Of a DNA stretch of 64,000 nt, positions 1-11,150 are shown in pieces. Each line of letters opens with the position of its first letter. Within the stretch, counting starts at the first letter, position 1. Origin of the DNA: Pisolithus tinctorius (taxonomy: Eukaryota > Basidiomycota > Agaricomycetes > Boletales > Pisolithaceae); NCBI GenBank assembly GCA_024663395.1, contig JANFAH010000017.1, positions 1,302,001 to 1,366,000 on the forward strand, written 5' to 3'. The notes under the pieces are model-generated. The model worked only from the letters and a program-made list of their open reading frames with translations, was not told the origin of the DNA and did not search any database. The position numbers were made by a program, and so were the translations under genes.

Positions 1-597
1 CGAGTAGGAGTCAAGAGCACATATGTGTATAAGGATGGTAAATACATGACTGAGTGAGAGTTATTCTTTTTTTTATATAGGTACATATATGTCTTCAACT
101 GCCTCATAAAGGCCAATCTCCGCTGTACCAGCCGCAGCGCTGTGTTATGCTGTGTTACCATGTCGTGCAAAGACTGTGCCTTGAAGAGCAGTCATCAACT
201 CACTCTGCACTTGATTTATCCCTCACTTGTTCGTTCTCCTGGAGTTTATCTCCATTGGTGTTTGGTGCAAGGTTTGGGTTTTGAGAGGAGTGGTCGAGAG
301 GCAGGGAGTGTGCTAGAGAGGATAAGAGTGAAAAGGGTTTGGTGAAACTGAGTGCATGTTTGAGGCCAAGGAAGTAGGCTGGTGCAGGTCGAGGATGTGG
401 ATAGGGGGATTGGGCTGTGAGGCCAGAAGTGGGTTTTTTGCGAGAAGGCAAAGGGTGAGAGGCTGAGTATTCGTTGGTGAGGTCAGGGCGAGAGGCTGTT
501 TTGTGAGAGGGGCAAGGGAGAAGTTGGCAAAGCTGAGGATGTCTGCACAAGGAAGAGGGGTGACTGAGGATGGTCGAAGTCTAAACCCCCCCTCAGA
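1..597. other. Unassigned flank left of the LTR-B copy
   Basis: I recognise no gene here. Short open frames exist on both strands (for example about 116 codons on the minus strand at 200-550, rich in Ser, Pro and Leu), but they overlap one another and carry no motif I know. The segment might hold the missing 3' part of a gypsy A copy, since both copies lose their integrase C-terminus on this side, but I could not match it to integrase or LTR sequence. Confidence 0.4.
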
Positions 598-1069
598 TGT
601 AGGGAACAAGTTTGAGTTCCCTAGGAGAAGCTGTCTGAGTCAAGAGTTCAAGGGATGGAGAGTTTTCTTTTCTTTTATTTTCCTTCTTTGGTTTTTTTTT
701 GCATTGTACCACTGGACTTGGTGGCGAGCAGCCGCATTGCTGACTAAGCACATGTGCTGTGTTTGCATGAGTTCAGTTTACCATACAATCCAGTACATGT
801 CACAGGCCCTCAGTAGCAGGGTGATTTTGTCTTGCAATTCAGCAAGTTTTCAAAGTTAGATTTATTACTTTGGGGAGTACCCAAAGGGCCAGAGGACTGG
901 CAAGAGCTATTGGACAGACAGAGTTAAGTTTTCCATTTGAGTTCGCATTTTTTACATTTTTACTACACTTCATTTCTCCAAAACAGGACCTCCCTTTTGG
1001 GTCAGGCACAAATCTCGCCCATCTCTGACTATTTCTATTTTTAGGTACCTTCTCTTACCTATTCCTACA
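598..1069 (+). repeat. Solo LTR, family B, copy 1
   Basis: A 472-bp block starts TGTAGGGAAC and ends TTCCTACA. It recurs at 24035-24494 and 46484-46954 with the same ends. The TG...CA termini and free-standing copies identify it as a solo LTR. The first bases can form a small stem (GGGAAC with GTTCCC). Unlike the other two copies it has no visible target duplication: CAGA precedes it and GCAT follows. It abuts, and stops, the gypsy A integrase frame, so this copy probably sits at a rearrangement breakpoint or lost a flank by deletion. Confidence 0.85.
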
Positions 1070-1918
1070 GCATGTGCCAAGCAATCAGTTCTGTGGTAGT
1101 CAGTGGTGTCACATCATTGTGGGATAGGGGTAAGAGGAAGGTAGCTTCAGTGAGGTCAAATGGGAACAGCGGTTCAACACCATGTACCATGAAGTAAGGG
1201 GATAAACCCATGGATTTCAAGATGGTGACCTGCTCGGCCCAGAACATGGAGTGCACAATGGTGTGCCAGTGGCAGTCATCGTTCTTGCAGCTCTTCATGA
1301 TAGCCTCGCAAACATCATAGTGGTGACACTCTACAATGCCATTAGCCTGAGAGTTGTAAGGAGAGATACAGATGTGATGGATATGATATTGTGCAGCTAG
1401 GGCAGCTAAGGCTTGGATGAATGCAGGACCATTGTCAGTGACAATCTTGGTGAGCAGACCCCAGTGGCATAGAATGTCCTTGAAGATGAAGGACATGAGC
1501 ATGGGAACATTTTCTGCATGCAACATGTGCCATTCGGGATATGAGGTGAATGCACAACAAGCCTGTACTATGTAGCAGTAGCCGCTGGCTTTGGGCATCA
1601 GCATCGTGTCAATGTGAGCTTTATGAAACAGGCCCCCTATCATGGGTACAGTGGGGGGGATATTAAGCTTCTCCATCTGGTGGATCTGGCATTTGTGACA
1701 AGTGCAAACATACCACTTCACATCCTTGACAAGCAGAGGCCACCAAAAGTGGAGGAGCAGGTGTGTGTGCAGACCATGAAGACACCTTTGTGTCCAAGGT
1801 CGTCATGTGCTTCTTTGATGAGATGATACTGCTTGGATTTGTCGATGACTAGCTGGTGCCATCTGTGCAGTTCCCTACACCATAGGTTACCATCTAGGAG
1901 GAAGAAGTGGCTAGCCAA
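1070..1918 (-). pseudogene. Gypsy A copy 1 integrase, C-terminally truncated
   Basis: Two minus-strand frames (1918-1718 and 1721-1065) together give the HHCC zinc-binding part (His pair in AHDDLGHKG, Cys pair in CTCHKCQIC) followed by the DDE core: Asp in AHIDTMLMP, Asp in VTDNGPAF, Glu in GIVECH. The frames shift near 1720, so one protein is not encoded. After the catalytic Glu the frame runs about 100 codons and ends in the TAG made by the LTR-B end at 1065-1067. The DNA-binding C-terminus is missing. The equivalent of copy 2 stops much earlier, at 8447. Confidence 0.75.
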
Positions 1919-1960
1919 ATTGAAGAAGGATGAGTACTGTGCATCAGTAAGGTCAGGAGG

Positions 1961-4042
1961 TCACTTGCAGGTTGCGAGGAATGCATGGATCATTTCTATT
2001 TTCGCTTCACATGCCTGAGCTTTTGCGGACTGTGGAATAGCAGGGTCATCAGGGGTATCGGAAGGGTGATTAGCATCAGCAGTCACAGAGAATGTGAGAT
2101 AGAAGGATGCAGGCAGTGGGAGGCTCGCCTGATGGCAAGTGGGTGGCAGTAGGGAATGATCTTCATGATTGGAAAGGGATGCAGGAGGCAGGTGGTCATT
2201 GACAGCCTCAGTAGAGAAAGAGTAAAAATGGTCTAGCCAATCCTCATGATTGTCATCCTTGGGCAGGTCGAGCTTCAACCATGGATGGTGGGACAAGCCA
2301 TCAGGGCTGGCATGCCTGTCCATGGGAATGTGGACAAGTTTGAACAAGAAGAGGAGGATGCCAGCGATCCAGCGATTGATTGTTGCATTAGGCTGCAGAT
2401 CTGGGTTATTTATCATGCCCTTAATATACTTCACATCTACCTCCACAGTGAAGTTAGTGAGACTGAAGATGTATATGCATACTGCGTGCAATGCATGGAA
2501 GAGACTGTACAACTCAAGCTTAGCCTGGGAGTAGTGGCTCCCTACTTCATTGAGAGTGATGGATCCAAAGCAACTAGGTACCGTTTTCCATCTTCACTGA
2601 GCTGGTAGAGGATATAGCCAACTGCGATGACCAAGGTGTCGACTGCTAGAATTACTTCACGACCACACTTGTAGTCAATTCTTTGGAGTGTGGGGGACTT
2701 TACAATTTCATCCTTGAGTTGTTGCATGGCAGTGCATTGCAGTTCATCCCATGTGAATGGTATGTCTTTCTGCATGAGCGTGACTAGTGGCCATGCGATC
2801 TTGGCGAAGTCTTTGATGAAGATGCATAGTACACCACAGACACTGAGGAAACCGCAAACCTGCATCAGGTTGTGGCACTTGGGCCAGTTGTGGATCTTCT
2901 GCACTTTGCTTTCTACAGGAATGCAACCTTCAAAGGTGCAATTGTGGCCAATGATCACAGTGGACAGAGTGGCTAGCATGAACTTCTTTGCCAAGGCAGT
3001 GGCTCCAATGTTCTGCAAATGCTGAAGGATACAGTTAATGACTATACAGTGGTTCCAGATAAATTTCCAATCCCAGGATTCTCCAGGATAGTCTCATAGG
3101 AGCTGTCTGTGCACTGATAGTGGGTGGTCTCGGATTTTACAGGGATGTCATCTATGAAGGGCAGGGTATGATGTGGGATCTCATCCTGGAGAACAAATGC
3201 AGTATCTCCCTGGTATACCTGTACTGCATTGGCATGACCTTGCAGCAGAGTAGTAAGCTGATGTGGTCCGAGGGGGGTACCAAAGGTGGTGAGGTTGTGG
3301 GAATCCATGTGGAGTGCATGCTGGTCATACCCAGAGTAGAGGTCCATCATCACATACACTGCATATCCAGCAAAGGATTCTGCAAGATGTGCTACAATGG
3401 GCAGGACAGACATGTCGCAGATGGTCACTGCATTCAGGGGCTGTAAGTCATGCACAAGGCAAAGAGACTTTCATCTTTCTTTACTATGCAGAACCAGCAA
3501 GAGCAGTAAGCCTCTGTAGAAGGTTCATACATGCCAGGACTTGATGCGATCTTTGATCATGTCTATGACTTGGGCATGTATCGCACTTGGGATAGGGATA
3601 TTGCGTTGGACCCAAGGTGTGTGTGGAATCGTAGGAATCTTTACAGGTGGGAAATAGTGTTCATCTAGTGTTCGCACTCTGTAATATCCCAAGTGAAGGC
3701 AGGCTCATGGACCGAGACAAGCCAAGTCACAAGTTTAAGTGCCTCCAGCCAAAGCCAATCTGCAGGATCAAGGTCAAGTTCCGCAGCCTGTTCAGCGTGA
3801 AGTGGATGCCTGGGTGAAGTCTGGTGGAGGGTTGGAAAGTGGTTGGAGACCAGTGAGCAGATCATCAGGCAGACTGCACATGATGCAGTATTCTTCTGCC
3901 ATTGGGGCAGGTACCATCCAAACCTCTTGGCAACTGGCTTGTAAATGAGAGTGTGAACTGTGGGATCTAGTTGATAAATGCTGTCGAAAGCAGCTATAGC
4001 AGAGGGGTTTAGTATTGTCTGAGTGGAAAGAGAGGAAAGCAA
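1961..4042 (-). pseudogene. Gypsy A copy 1 reverse transcriptase and RNase H
   Basis: Broken minus-strand frames at 4042-3665, 3455-3042, 3018-2542 and 2512-1961 align in order with the longer frames of copy 2. Visible landmarks are MHDLQPLNAV in the fingers, MMDLYSGYDQ (first catalytic Asp), the active-site box PFIDDIP (FIDD variant of YxDD), and the connection/RNase H part with ILAVDTLVIAVGYILYQ. In the family the enzyme copies retroelement RNA into DNA and removes the RNA strand. At least three interruptions separate the frames, so no active enzyme is expected. Confidence 0.75.
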
Positions 4043-4277
4043 AAGCAGGCAAGGGTATTCCAGTGGGCATGTTCTACAGTATGAGTGCCGCAGGTGAAGG
4101 GAAGTTTGTCAAGGTGAAGGCTAGTGATGAGAAATGTAGGACTAAGGAACAGATAACAGTGGCTAAATAAGAAACAGGACGTCTTAGTGGGCTCTCCTGA
4201 CTGTTTGGTGGATCATCGATACTCCAAAAACCCCATTTGACTATACTCTCTGGTGACTATGGCAGTGCTTGCCACAC

Positions 4278-5536
4278 TTACAGCGCAGGACAGCCCTCGT
4301 GCCATGGGCGCATGGGCAAAGTGTACTCGCAGCCGTCATTTGGGTCTTGGAGAGTGATCCACTGTCTGCCATCAGGATAATTGTTTGTTACTGCACTCAT
4401 AAGGCAAATGAATGGACATCCAAGGAGCATGTCAAAGTTGGCATGTTCAATTACTTGAACCTGGAGCATGACTGCTCCAGCACTGAAGTCAAGTTTCAGG
4501 TTCTCTAGTACACCTACAGTAGTGTCTTTAGACATGTTAGCAGATGTCATAGTCATGAGATGATTGCAGCACAATGGAAGCCCAATCTTTTCCCAGACAT
4601 GCCTGGGCATGGCGATGATTTCCAACCGGAATCTAGTATGCAATTGATGGTGACGTCAGTCCCAGGGACCTTGGCTTCAATGCAGTGGAGCAGCAGAGTG
4701 TGGTGAGCCACAATGGAGCTGTTGTCACCACGGATAATGCAGTCTCTGTATTCATGCACAGTTCTTTGCAGATTGTGGCCAGTCAGCTCATTCACTTGTA
4801 CTCCTTCCTCATCATTGCTATGAACTACCTCAATCTCGTTTGTGGTGACGCATTTTGCCATAGTGATGTCTCTGAACTGTTTGCAAAACTCTGGGGCTAC
4901 TGCAAATAATTCTTTGACTGGCATGGCAATGCTGGTTTCAAGTACACACTCCATGATACACTTGGGTGCAGCTTTGTCTTTGAGAGGGAATGAGTAATGG
5001 TACTGGTTTTGATTGTGAGCTGCTGGGTATGGTGTTTGTGACAGAACAATTGCCACAGGAACAGGATCCTTGCGCACAGGCATTGGAGCTGCATTAGTCA
5101 TAGGAACATATGGTTTCGTAGTGGTGGACATTGGTGCAGGTGCAGAGGGCTCGGATGCCTGGCAAGTGGCACATGAACTTTGAACACCAGGGGAAATGAT
5201 TTCCTCTTCAACAGTGGCTGTGCATTGGTTGACTCATGGAGGGTTGGCAGGACATGCCACAGGTCAAGCTGTGATTTCAACTCTGTTGAAGCAGGCTTTC
5301 TTTCCATGGGGAATGACTGCTCCCTTGTTACCTTTATCTGCTTGGTAGGTAGCCCAAGCTTGAGCAACATACACTTGGAAGTCAGGGTCAGCTAGGTCTG
5401 TGACAGGTTCATCGACATCTTGGATGGTGTTTAAGAAGGCAGAAGGCTGGATCTCCAACTGCACATCAAATTCAGGATGAGCAATGCAGAAGAGGTTAGT
5501 GGTGCCTTGCACAGAGCAGCAGGAGTCACAGTGCAC
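4278..5536 (-). pseudogene. Gypsy A copy 1 protease region and Gag-Pol linker
   Basis: Minus-strand frames 5536-5264, 5370-5098, 5131-4553 and 4643-4278 match the copy 2 protease frame. CILDSG is the aspartic protease active-site motif (Asp-Ser-Gly), but right after it the frame shifts, so DSG is followed by unrelated residues; the downstream flap and body (MPRHVWEKIGLPL, FDMLLGCPF) are in another frame. Upstream lies a poorly conserved linker with the stretch QVYVAQAWATYQADKG. The protease would mature Gag-Pol; this copy cannot do so. Confidence 0.65.
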
Positions 5537-5649
5537 CTGCTGGCCTGGTCTCTGTCAGCCATGATGCAGTCAACAGCCTCTCTCAGTGAGTTACATTCAG
5601 GGAAGCATGGGATTTGGCTCCTGTCCACCAGATAGAGACGGTTGTCTGT

Positions 5650-7845
5650 ACCTCTCATGATCTTACTGGGGCAGATATAAACTTCAACAAGTGTGCACAT
5701 CCTTGTCCAGTGGTTGGTGTCATGACCGTGCGTTCATTATAAGTCCCTACACACTCCGCACCCTACTCCGCCGGTCATTCACTCACTCCGCACCAACTCT
5801 GCCCAACTTCTGTTGGTTGCGAACCATCTCCACTCCGACTGCTGTTGGACTTGTGTTTCTCTCCTACCGGACCGAGCAGACCGTTCTCTGAGGGGTCATG
5901 TGACTACCTTCGCAGTCAGGTACTCCGCAGCGCGCTCACCACATGGTCCAGCGCCTGGACTATTTCCTTTTCTGGATGTTCTGTGTTACCCATTCGTATG
6001 TCCTCTGTCTACCCTTCATTCATCGTCCAGGAAATTTTACTTGAAAATTTATGAGTCTCCGTATGTCAGTTCCGATTCCAGTTTACTGTACCTCCATAGC
6101 AGTATAAGAGCATGTACTGTACTCTGCTGTTCTTCAGTACGAATATCAACTTAGTTCCTACTCCCTCTGATTCCGTCTTCTACCTGTCGGAGTTATCTCT
6201 GACTCTCCGTCTGTACTCTCCCTCTGAAATACGAGGGCTGAGATCGTGCAAGGGGGTAGCACACGAGCTAAACCCGACGCCCTCACTCCGCTCCACCTTT
6301 GTCTCGGCGGTCTTCGTTCCTGCCGACACTCCGCTAGTCGGAGTTCTGTCCCTGTGTGTTGGACTTGCTTCCGGACTCTCCTCTAGACCTTATTAAGCAT
6401 CGGAGTTGGTTGGAGTAGGCCCAGACTTGACAGTTGGGGTCTGCACAGAAACCACAGCTGGGTCTGTGTTGCTGCAGTGGAGGCTGCATCTGGAAGTTGT
6501 ATTCCTGTTTAACAACAGTACCAGAAGGTGGCACTTGCAGCATGTAAGCCAACGAGGGAGGTGCAGCTGGTGAGGCTGTGGTACCCATTGTTGGTACTGC
6601 ACTACAGAGAGCAGATCCTGTTAGAAGGAACTTGGCAGCTTTGACGACTTCTGCAAGCAGGTATGGGTTGTCAGGGTGGAGGTCAGTGTGGACTATGGAG
6701 AGTCAATGATGAATATGGTCTGCGATGGCCCTCAGGAAGCCATTCAGGAACATGGAATCCCATTCTGTCTCTGCAAGCTTTTTAGTTTTAATGAGCAGGG
6801 CAGAAATCTTAGCGAATTTTTGCTGGTATTCTCCGAGGTCATCCTGGTTTCACATAGGTTTGGACTGATATTCTTCAATGAGATACTGCAAATCTGCGCA
6901 GCAATAGCAGTCATCACCCTCACAGCCAGGGTACAAACCCTTAACAGTGACTACAAAGGCATTCCAGTTGTCAGCCACAGGAGTGGCTTCCAGAAGTGTT
7001 TGCCAGACCTCGGCTTCTTCGAGGTCAGTGTAGCAGATTGCAGCTCTGATCTTGCCATGGTCATCAAGAGCAGTGAGAGTACTGAGGAAGTCAATGTCTT
7101 CCAGGTAGCATGGAAGCTGTGCAGGAGAATCTCTGCTAAATTTAGGTGAGTTTTGTGTACCATAGAGTGGCATCTGAAACTGAGGATTAGCCATTGGTGG
7201 GTTAACCTGTGGTGGTGGTGCCAGATTGGTAATGGGTGGAACAGGTATTAGTTGTGGAGGCGGAGTGGTTGGTATAGTGTGCGAACAGGCTGGCAGAAGT
7301 GGTGGCAGGTTACTAATTGGCTGATGGGTGGTCTGCGACCATGTGAGTGGTCGTGGCAGTGTGGCAGATGGAACTGAGAGTCTGGGTATAGATTTGGAGG
7401 TGTCAAAGAGACAGGAAAAAGAGGGTGTCAGTGATGATGAATCAGATGATGTGACGGGTGTTAAAGGTGATGGCAGGGTTTCAGGCCTTCAGGGAGTCGA
7501 GTGGATAAAACCACTGGGAAAATCAGGGGCAGTGAGATCTAGGTGATCTGACACGACAGATATCTGATCTGCCAAAATATCAGGGGAGTGATCGCAGGTA
7601 GTACCCATGGAATGTCAGTAGGTAATTGCATGTGATCTGGTGTTATGGGTGAAACAGGGCAGAAGAGGTCAGAATCTTCTGACAGGTTGAGATTGCAAAA
7701 GTGCAGGCATAAATTTTCTAGTTTGGTGCATTCAGCAGTGCACCTGAGCAACCTTCTGGAAGCAACAGCAGAATCCCTCACAGTGGGCTCCAGTTGTAGG
7801 ATAAGTCCAAGTAGCTGGATAATACGAGCTAGATGGCTTAGATAA
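5650..7845 (-). pseudogene. Gypsy A copy 1 gag, split by LTR-C
   Basis: The minus strand encodes Gag in pieces. The N-terminal part (about 7845-7600, SRRLLRCTAEC) shifts frame near 7590. The capsid part is at 7194-6850 (AQLPCYLEDIDFLSTL, CYTDLEEAEVW). The start of the CCHC knuckle (CGFCADPN) lies just right of the LTR-C insertion, and its remainder lies left of 5717. Gag would form the particle and bind RNA through the knuckle. Besides the insertion there are several frame breaks, so it is a pseudogene. Confidence 0.7.
5718..6432 (+). repeat. Solo LTR, family C, copy 1 (GTTGG target duplication)
   Basis: This 715-bp block begins TGTCATGACC and ends CTTGACA and is flanked by perfect 5-bp duplications: GTTGG at 5713-5717 and 6433-6437. 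Copy 2 of gypsy A has the uninterrupted empty site near 12640. Related copies lie at 58764-59477 (inverted) and 60100-60834. A TATA-like box (TATAAGAG, 6103-6110) precedes a conserved stretch, as in an LTR U3/R junction. It splits the gag zinc knuckle of copy 1. Confidence 0.93.
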
Positions 7846-7895
7846 CAACAATAAAAAAGAAGGGAACAAAGTGTTTGTCCCAAGGGATTCTGGAC

Positions 7896-8446
7896 TGTTG
7901 AGACTAGAAGGTGAGACCCAGTGCTTTGTAGTGGTAGTGCTTCGTGACATGTGCGGCATGGTCCGTGGAGTAGTACTGGCAATGTGAGCAGTATACATAG
8001 TTCATGCACAGCAGAAAGTGAGACATGTGGTGTAGACAAAGTGGAAAAGAAACTTGTGGTGACCTTCCAAGTGCCAAAAGGTCCCATTCTGTACCAAAGT
8101 ACAGGGCTTTATAGTCCGGGCAAACCTGGAACCTAAGTAAGACAAGGTACAGTAAGGGAAAACTGTGCAACAGCATGTACACACAAGACAGGATGGGCCA
8201 GAACAGAGACCAAGGGTATACTACCAACAAAAAGGGAACAGTGACCATGTTAAAAGAAAGGGTCCGAAGGAAGGGGAAGTGGCTGAAGCACAGTAGCCAT
8301 GGGTATAACATTGTGTGAGAGGGAGCGAGGGCACGGGAAGGTAGTGCATGAACAACGGTGAACGTGAGAGGGGAGTGGATGTAACAGCAGTCATGGAACA
8401 GTTAATGATAGGGGCTTACATGTCCAGGGAATGGGGATTCCTTACA
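7896..8446 (-). repeat. 5' LTR of gypsy A copy 1
   Basis: On the minus strand this 551-bp block begins TGTAAGGAATCCCC and ends TCTCAACA, i.e. TG...CA. Copy 2 has the same block at 14102-14676. Its outer end abuts integrase-coding sequence of copy 2, and its inner end is followed by the Gag leader. The matching 3' LTR is absent from the window, so insertion age cannot be read from an LTR pair. Confidence 0.8.
8107..8113 (-). promoter_or_regulatory. TATA box in the gypsy A LTR
   Basis: The minus strand reads TATAAAG inside the 5' LTR, about 335 bases after its start. The same TATAAAG context (GGACTATAAAG) is kept in copy 2 near 14330. This is the expected place for the LTR core promoter, with transcription running left into gag. 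No start site can be proven from sequence. Confidence 0.5.
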
Positions 8447-8879
8447 GCACAGTACTATTTTCTGTGCACAACATGCGCCATTTGGGATATGAGGTGAGTG
8501 CACAATGAGCCTGTACTATGTAGTGGTAGCTGCCAGCTTTGGGCATCAGCATCATGTCAATGTGAGCTTTATGAAAGAGGCCCCCTATCATGGGCACAGT
8601 GGGAGGGATGTGGAGCTTCTGCATCTGGCAGATCTGGCATTCATGACAAGTGCAGACATACCACTTCACATCCTCAACAAGAAGAGGCCACCAGAAGCAG
8701 AGGAGAAGGTGTGTGTGGACCATGAAGACACCCTTGTGTCCAAGGTCATCATGTGCTTCCTTGATAAGACGATACTGCTTGGATCCATCAATGACTAGCT
8801 GGTGCTGTCCATGCAGTTCCCTATGCCATAAGTTACCATCTAGGAGGAAGAAGCAGCTAGCCAAATTAAAGAAAGGCAA
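8447..8879 (-). pseudogene. Gypsy A copy 2 integrase N-terminal half
   Basis: About 140 codons encode the zinc-binding domain (AHDDLGHKG, then CTCHECQIC) and the start of the catalytic core with its first Asp (AHIDMMLMPKAG). The frame leaves homology at 8447, the LTR border of copy 1, and ends two codons later. The second Asp and the Glu of the DDE triad are absent. Confidence 0.8.
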
Positions 8880-8889
8880 GTACTGTGCA

Positions 8890-11150
8890 TCAGTGAGGTT
8901 GGGAGGTCATGAGGAATGTGCAGATCATTTCTATCTTCGCTTCACATGCCTGAGCATTTGTGGACTGCGGAATAGCAGGGTTGTCAGGGGTATCAGAAGG
9001 GTTATTAGCATCAGCAGTCACAGAGAATGTGAGATAGAAGGATGCAGGCAGTGGGAGGCTCACCCGATGGTAAGTGGGTGGCAGTAGGGAATGGTGATAT
9101 TGACTGGAAAGTGACATAGGAGGTGGGCAGTCATTGACAACCTGTGTAGAGAAAGAGTAAAAACAGTCCAGCCAATCCTCATGGTCATCATCCTTGGGTG
9201 GGTCGAGCTCTGACCACAGATGGCAGGATAAGCCATCAGGGCCAGCATGCCTGTCTGTGGGAATGTGGATGAGTTTGAATGAGAAGAGGAGGATGCCAGT
9301 GATCCAGTGATTGATTGTTGCATTAGGCTGCAGATCTGGGTTATTTATCATGCCCTTAATATACTTTGCATCTACCCCCACAGTGAAGTTAGTGAGACTG
9401 AAGATGTATACATGTACTGCACAGAAGAGACTGTACAACTCAAGCTTGGCCTGGGAGTAGTGGCTTTCCACTTCACTGATGGTGATGGATCTGAAGCGAC
9501 TTGGGTACTGTCTGCCATCTTCGCTGAGCTGGTAGAGGATGTAGCCAACTGTGATGACCAATGTGTCAACTGCTAAAATTACTTCATGACCACACTTGTA
9601 GTCAATCCTTTGGAGTGTGGGGGACTTCATGATTTCATCCTTAAGCCATTGCATGGCAGTGCATTGTGGTTCATCCCATGTGAATGGTACGTCTTTCCAT
9701 GTGAGTGCAACTAGTGGCCACGTGATCTTGGCAAAGTCTTTGATGAAGATGCATAGCACACTGCAGACACCAAGGAAACTGCAAACCTGGGTGAGGTTGC
9801 AGCACTCGGGCCAGTTGCAGATCTTCTGCACTTTGCTTTCTTCAGGAATGCGACCTTCAAAGGTGCACTTGTGGCCAATGATCACAGCGGACGGAGTGGC
9901 TAGCATGAACTTCTTTGCTGAGATGGTGGCTCTGATGTTCTGCAAACACTGAAGGATACAGTTAATGACTATACAGTGATTCCAGATAAATTTCCAAATC
10001 CCAGGATTCTCCAGGAGAGTCTCATAGGACCTGTCTGCACGCTGATAGCAGGTGGTCTCAGATTTTATGGGATGTCATCTATGAAGGGCAGGGTATGATG
10101 TGGGATCTCATCCTGGAGAACAAATGCAGTATCTCCCTGGTATACCTGTACCACATTCACATGACCTTGCAGCAGAGTAGTAAGCTGATGTGGTCTGAGG
10201 GGGGTACTGAAGGTGGTGAGGTTGTGGGAATTGACATGGAGTGCATGCTGGTCATACCTGGAGTAGAGGTCCATCATCGCATACACTGCATATCCAGCAA
10301 AGGATCCTGCAAGATGTTCTACGAAGGGTGGAACAGACGCATCATGCATGGTCACTGCATTCAGGGGCTGTAATTCATGCACAAGGTGAAGAGACTTTCC
10401 ATCCTTTTTTACTATGCAGAACCAGCAGGAGTGGTAAGTCACTGTAGAAGGTTCATACATGCCAGACTTGATGCAATCTTTAATCATGTCTATGACTTGG
10501 GCATGTATCACATTTGGCATAGGGATATTGCATTGGACCCAAGGTGTGTGTGGAATTGTAGGGATCTTTACAGGTGGAGAATAATGTTTGTCTAGGTGTC
10601 CACACTCTGTAATGTCCCAAGTGAAGGCGGGCTCATGGACTGAAATGAGCCAAGTTATGAGTTTAAGTTCCTCTGGCCAAAGCCAATCTGCAAGATCAAG
10701 GTCAAGCTCTGCAGCCCATTCAGCAGTGAAGTGGATGCCCAGAGCAAAGTCTGGTGGATGGGTTGGAAGTGGTTGGAGACCAGCAAGTGGATCATCAGGC
10801 AGACTGCACATGATGCAGTATTCTTCTGCCATCAGGGCAGGTACTGTCCGAACCTTCTTGGCAACTGGCTTGTAAACAAGAGTGTGAACTGCAGGATCTA
10901 GTTGATACATGCTGCCAAATGCAGCTATAGTAGAGGGGTTTAGTATTGTCTGAGTGGAAGAGAGGAAAGTGAAAGCAGGCAAGGGTATTCCGGTGGGTAT
11001 GTTCCATGGTATGAGTGCTGCAGGTGAAGTGAAGGCTTGTGATGAGACTGTGGGACTGAGGAATGGATAACAGCAGCTAAACAGGAAACAGGATGTCTTA
11101 GTAGGCTCTCCCCAACCATTTGGTGGATCATCAATACTCAAAAACCCCAT
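8890..11150 (-). pseudogene. Gypsy A copy 2 reverse transcriptase and RNase H
   Basis: Two long minus-strand frames (11150-10065, 361 codons; 9945-8890, 351 codons) cover this part of Pol. The first holds KIPTIPHTPWVQCNIP, the fingers motif FCIVKKDGKSLHLVHE, YAMMDLYSRYDQ (first catalytic Asp) and the active-site box PFIDDIP at its very end. The second holds the thumb (NWPECCNLTQVCSFLGVC), connection and RNase H (VILAVDTLVITVGYILYQ). The frames are separated by about 120 bases containing stops. The type of RT is one common in Agaricomycete gypsy elements. It is inactive as found. Confidence 0.8.

Larger units (their letters stand above)
1070..8446 (-). mobile_element. Ty3/gypsy retrotransposon 'gypsy A' copy 1, 3' truncated
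   Basis: Reading leftwards on the minus strand the order is 5' LTR (7896-8446), gag, protease, reverse transcriptase, RNase H, integrase, which is the Ty3/gypsy order. The integrase is cut at 1069/1070 by an LTR of another family, so no 3' LTR is present. The right end at 8446 abuts sequence homologous to the middle of the gypsy A integrase, so copy 1 inserted into copy 2. All frames carry stops and shifts, so it is dead as an autonomous element. A 715-bp solo LTR (5718-6432) interrupts gag. Confidence 0.85.

Noticed and set aside
598..1069. LTR-B as the 3' LTR of gypsy A copy 1
   Set aside because: It lies where a 3' LTR would be, but its sequence and ends differ from the gypsy A LTR (TGTAAGGAA... 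to ...TCTCAACA), and it occurs as solo copies elsewhere.
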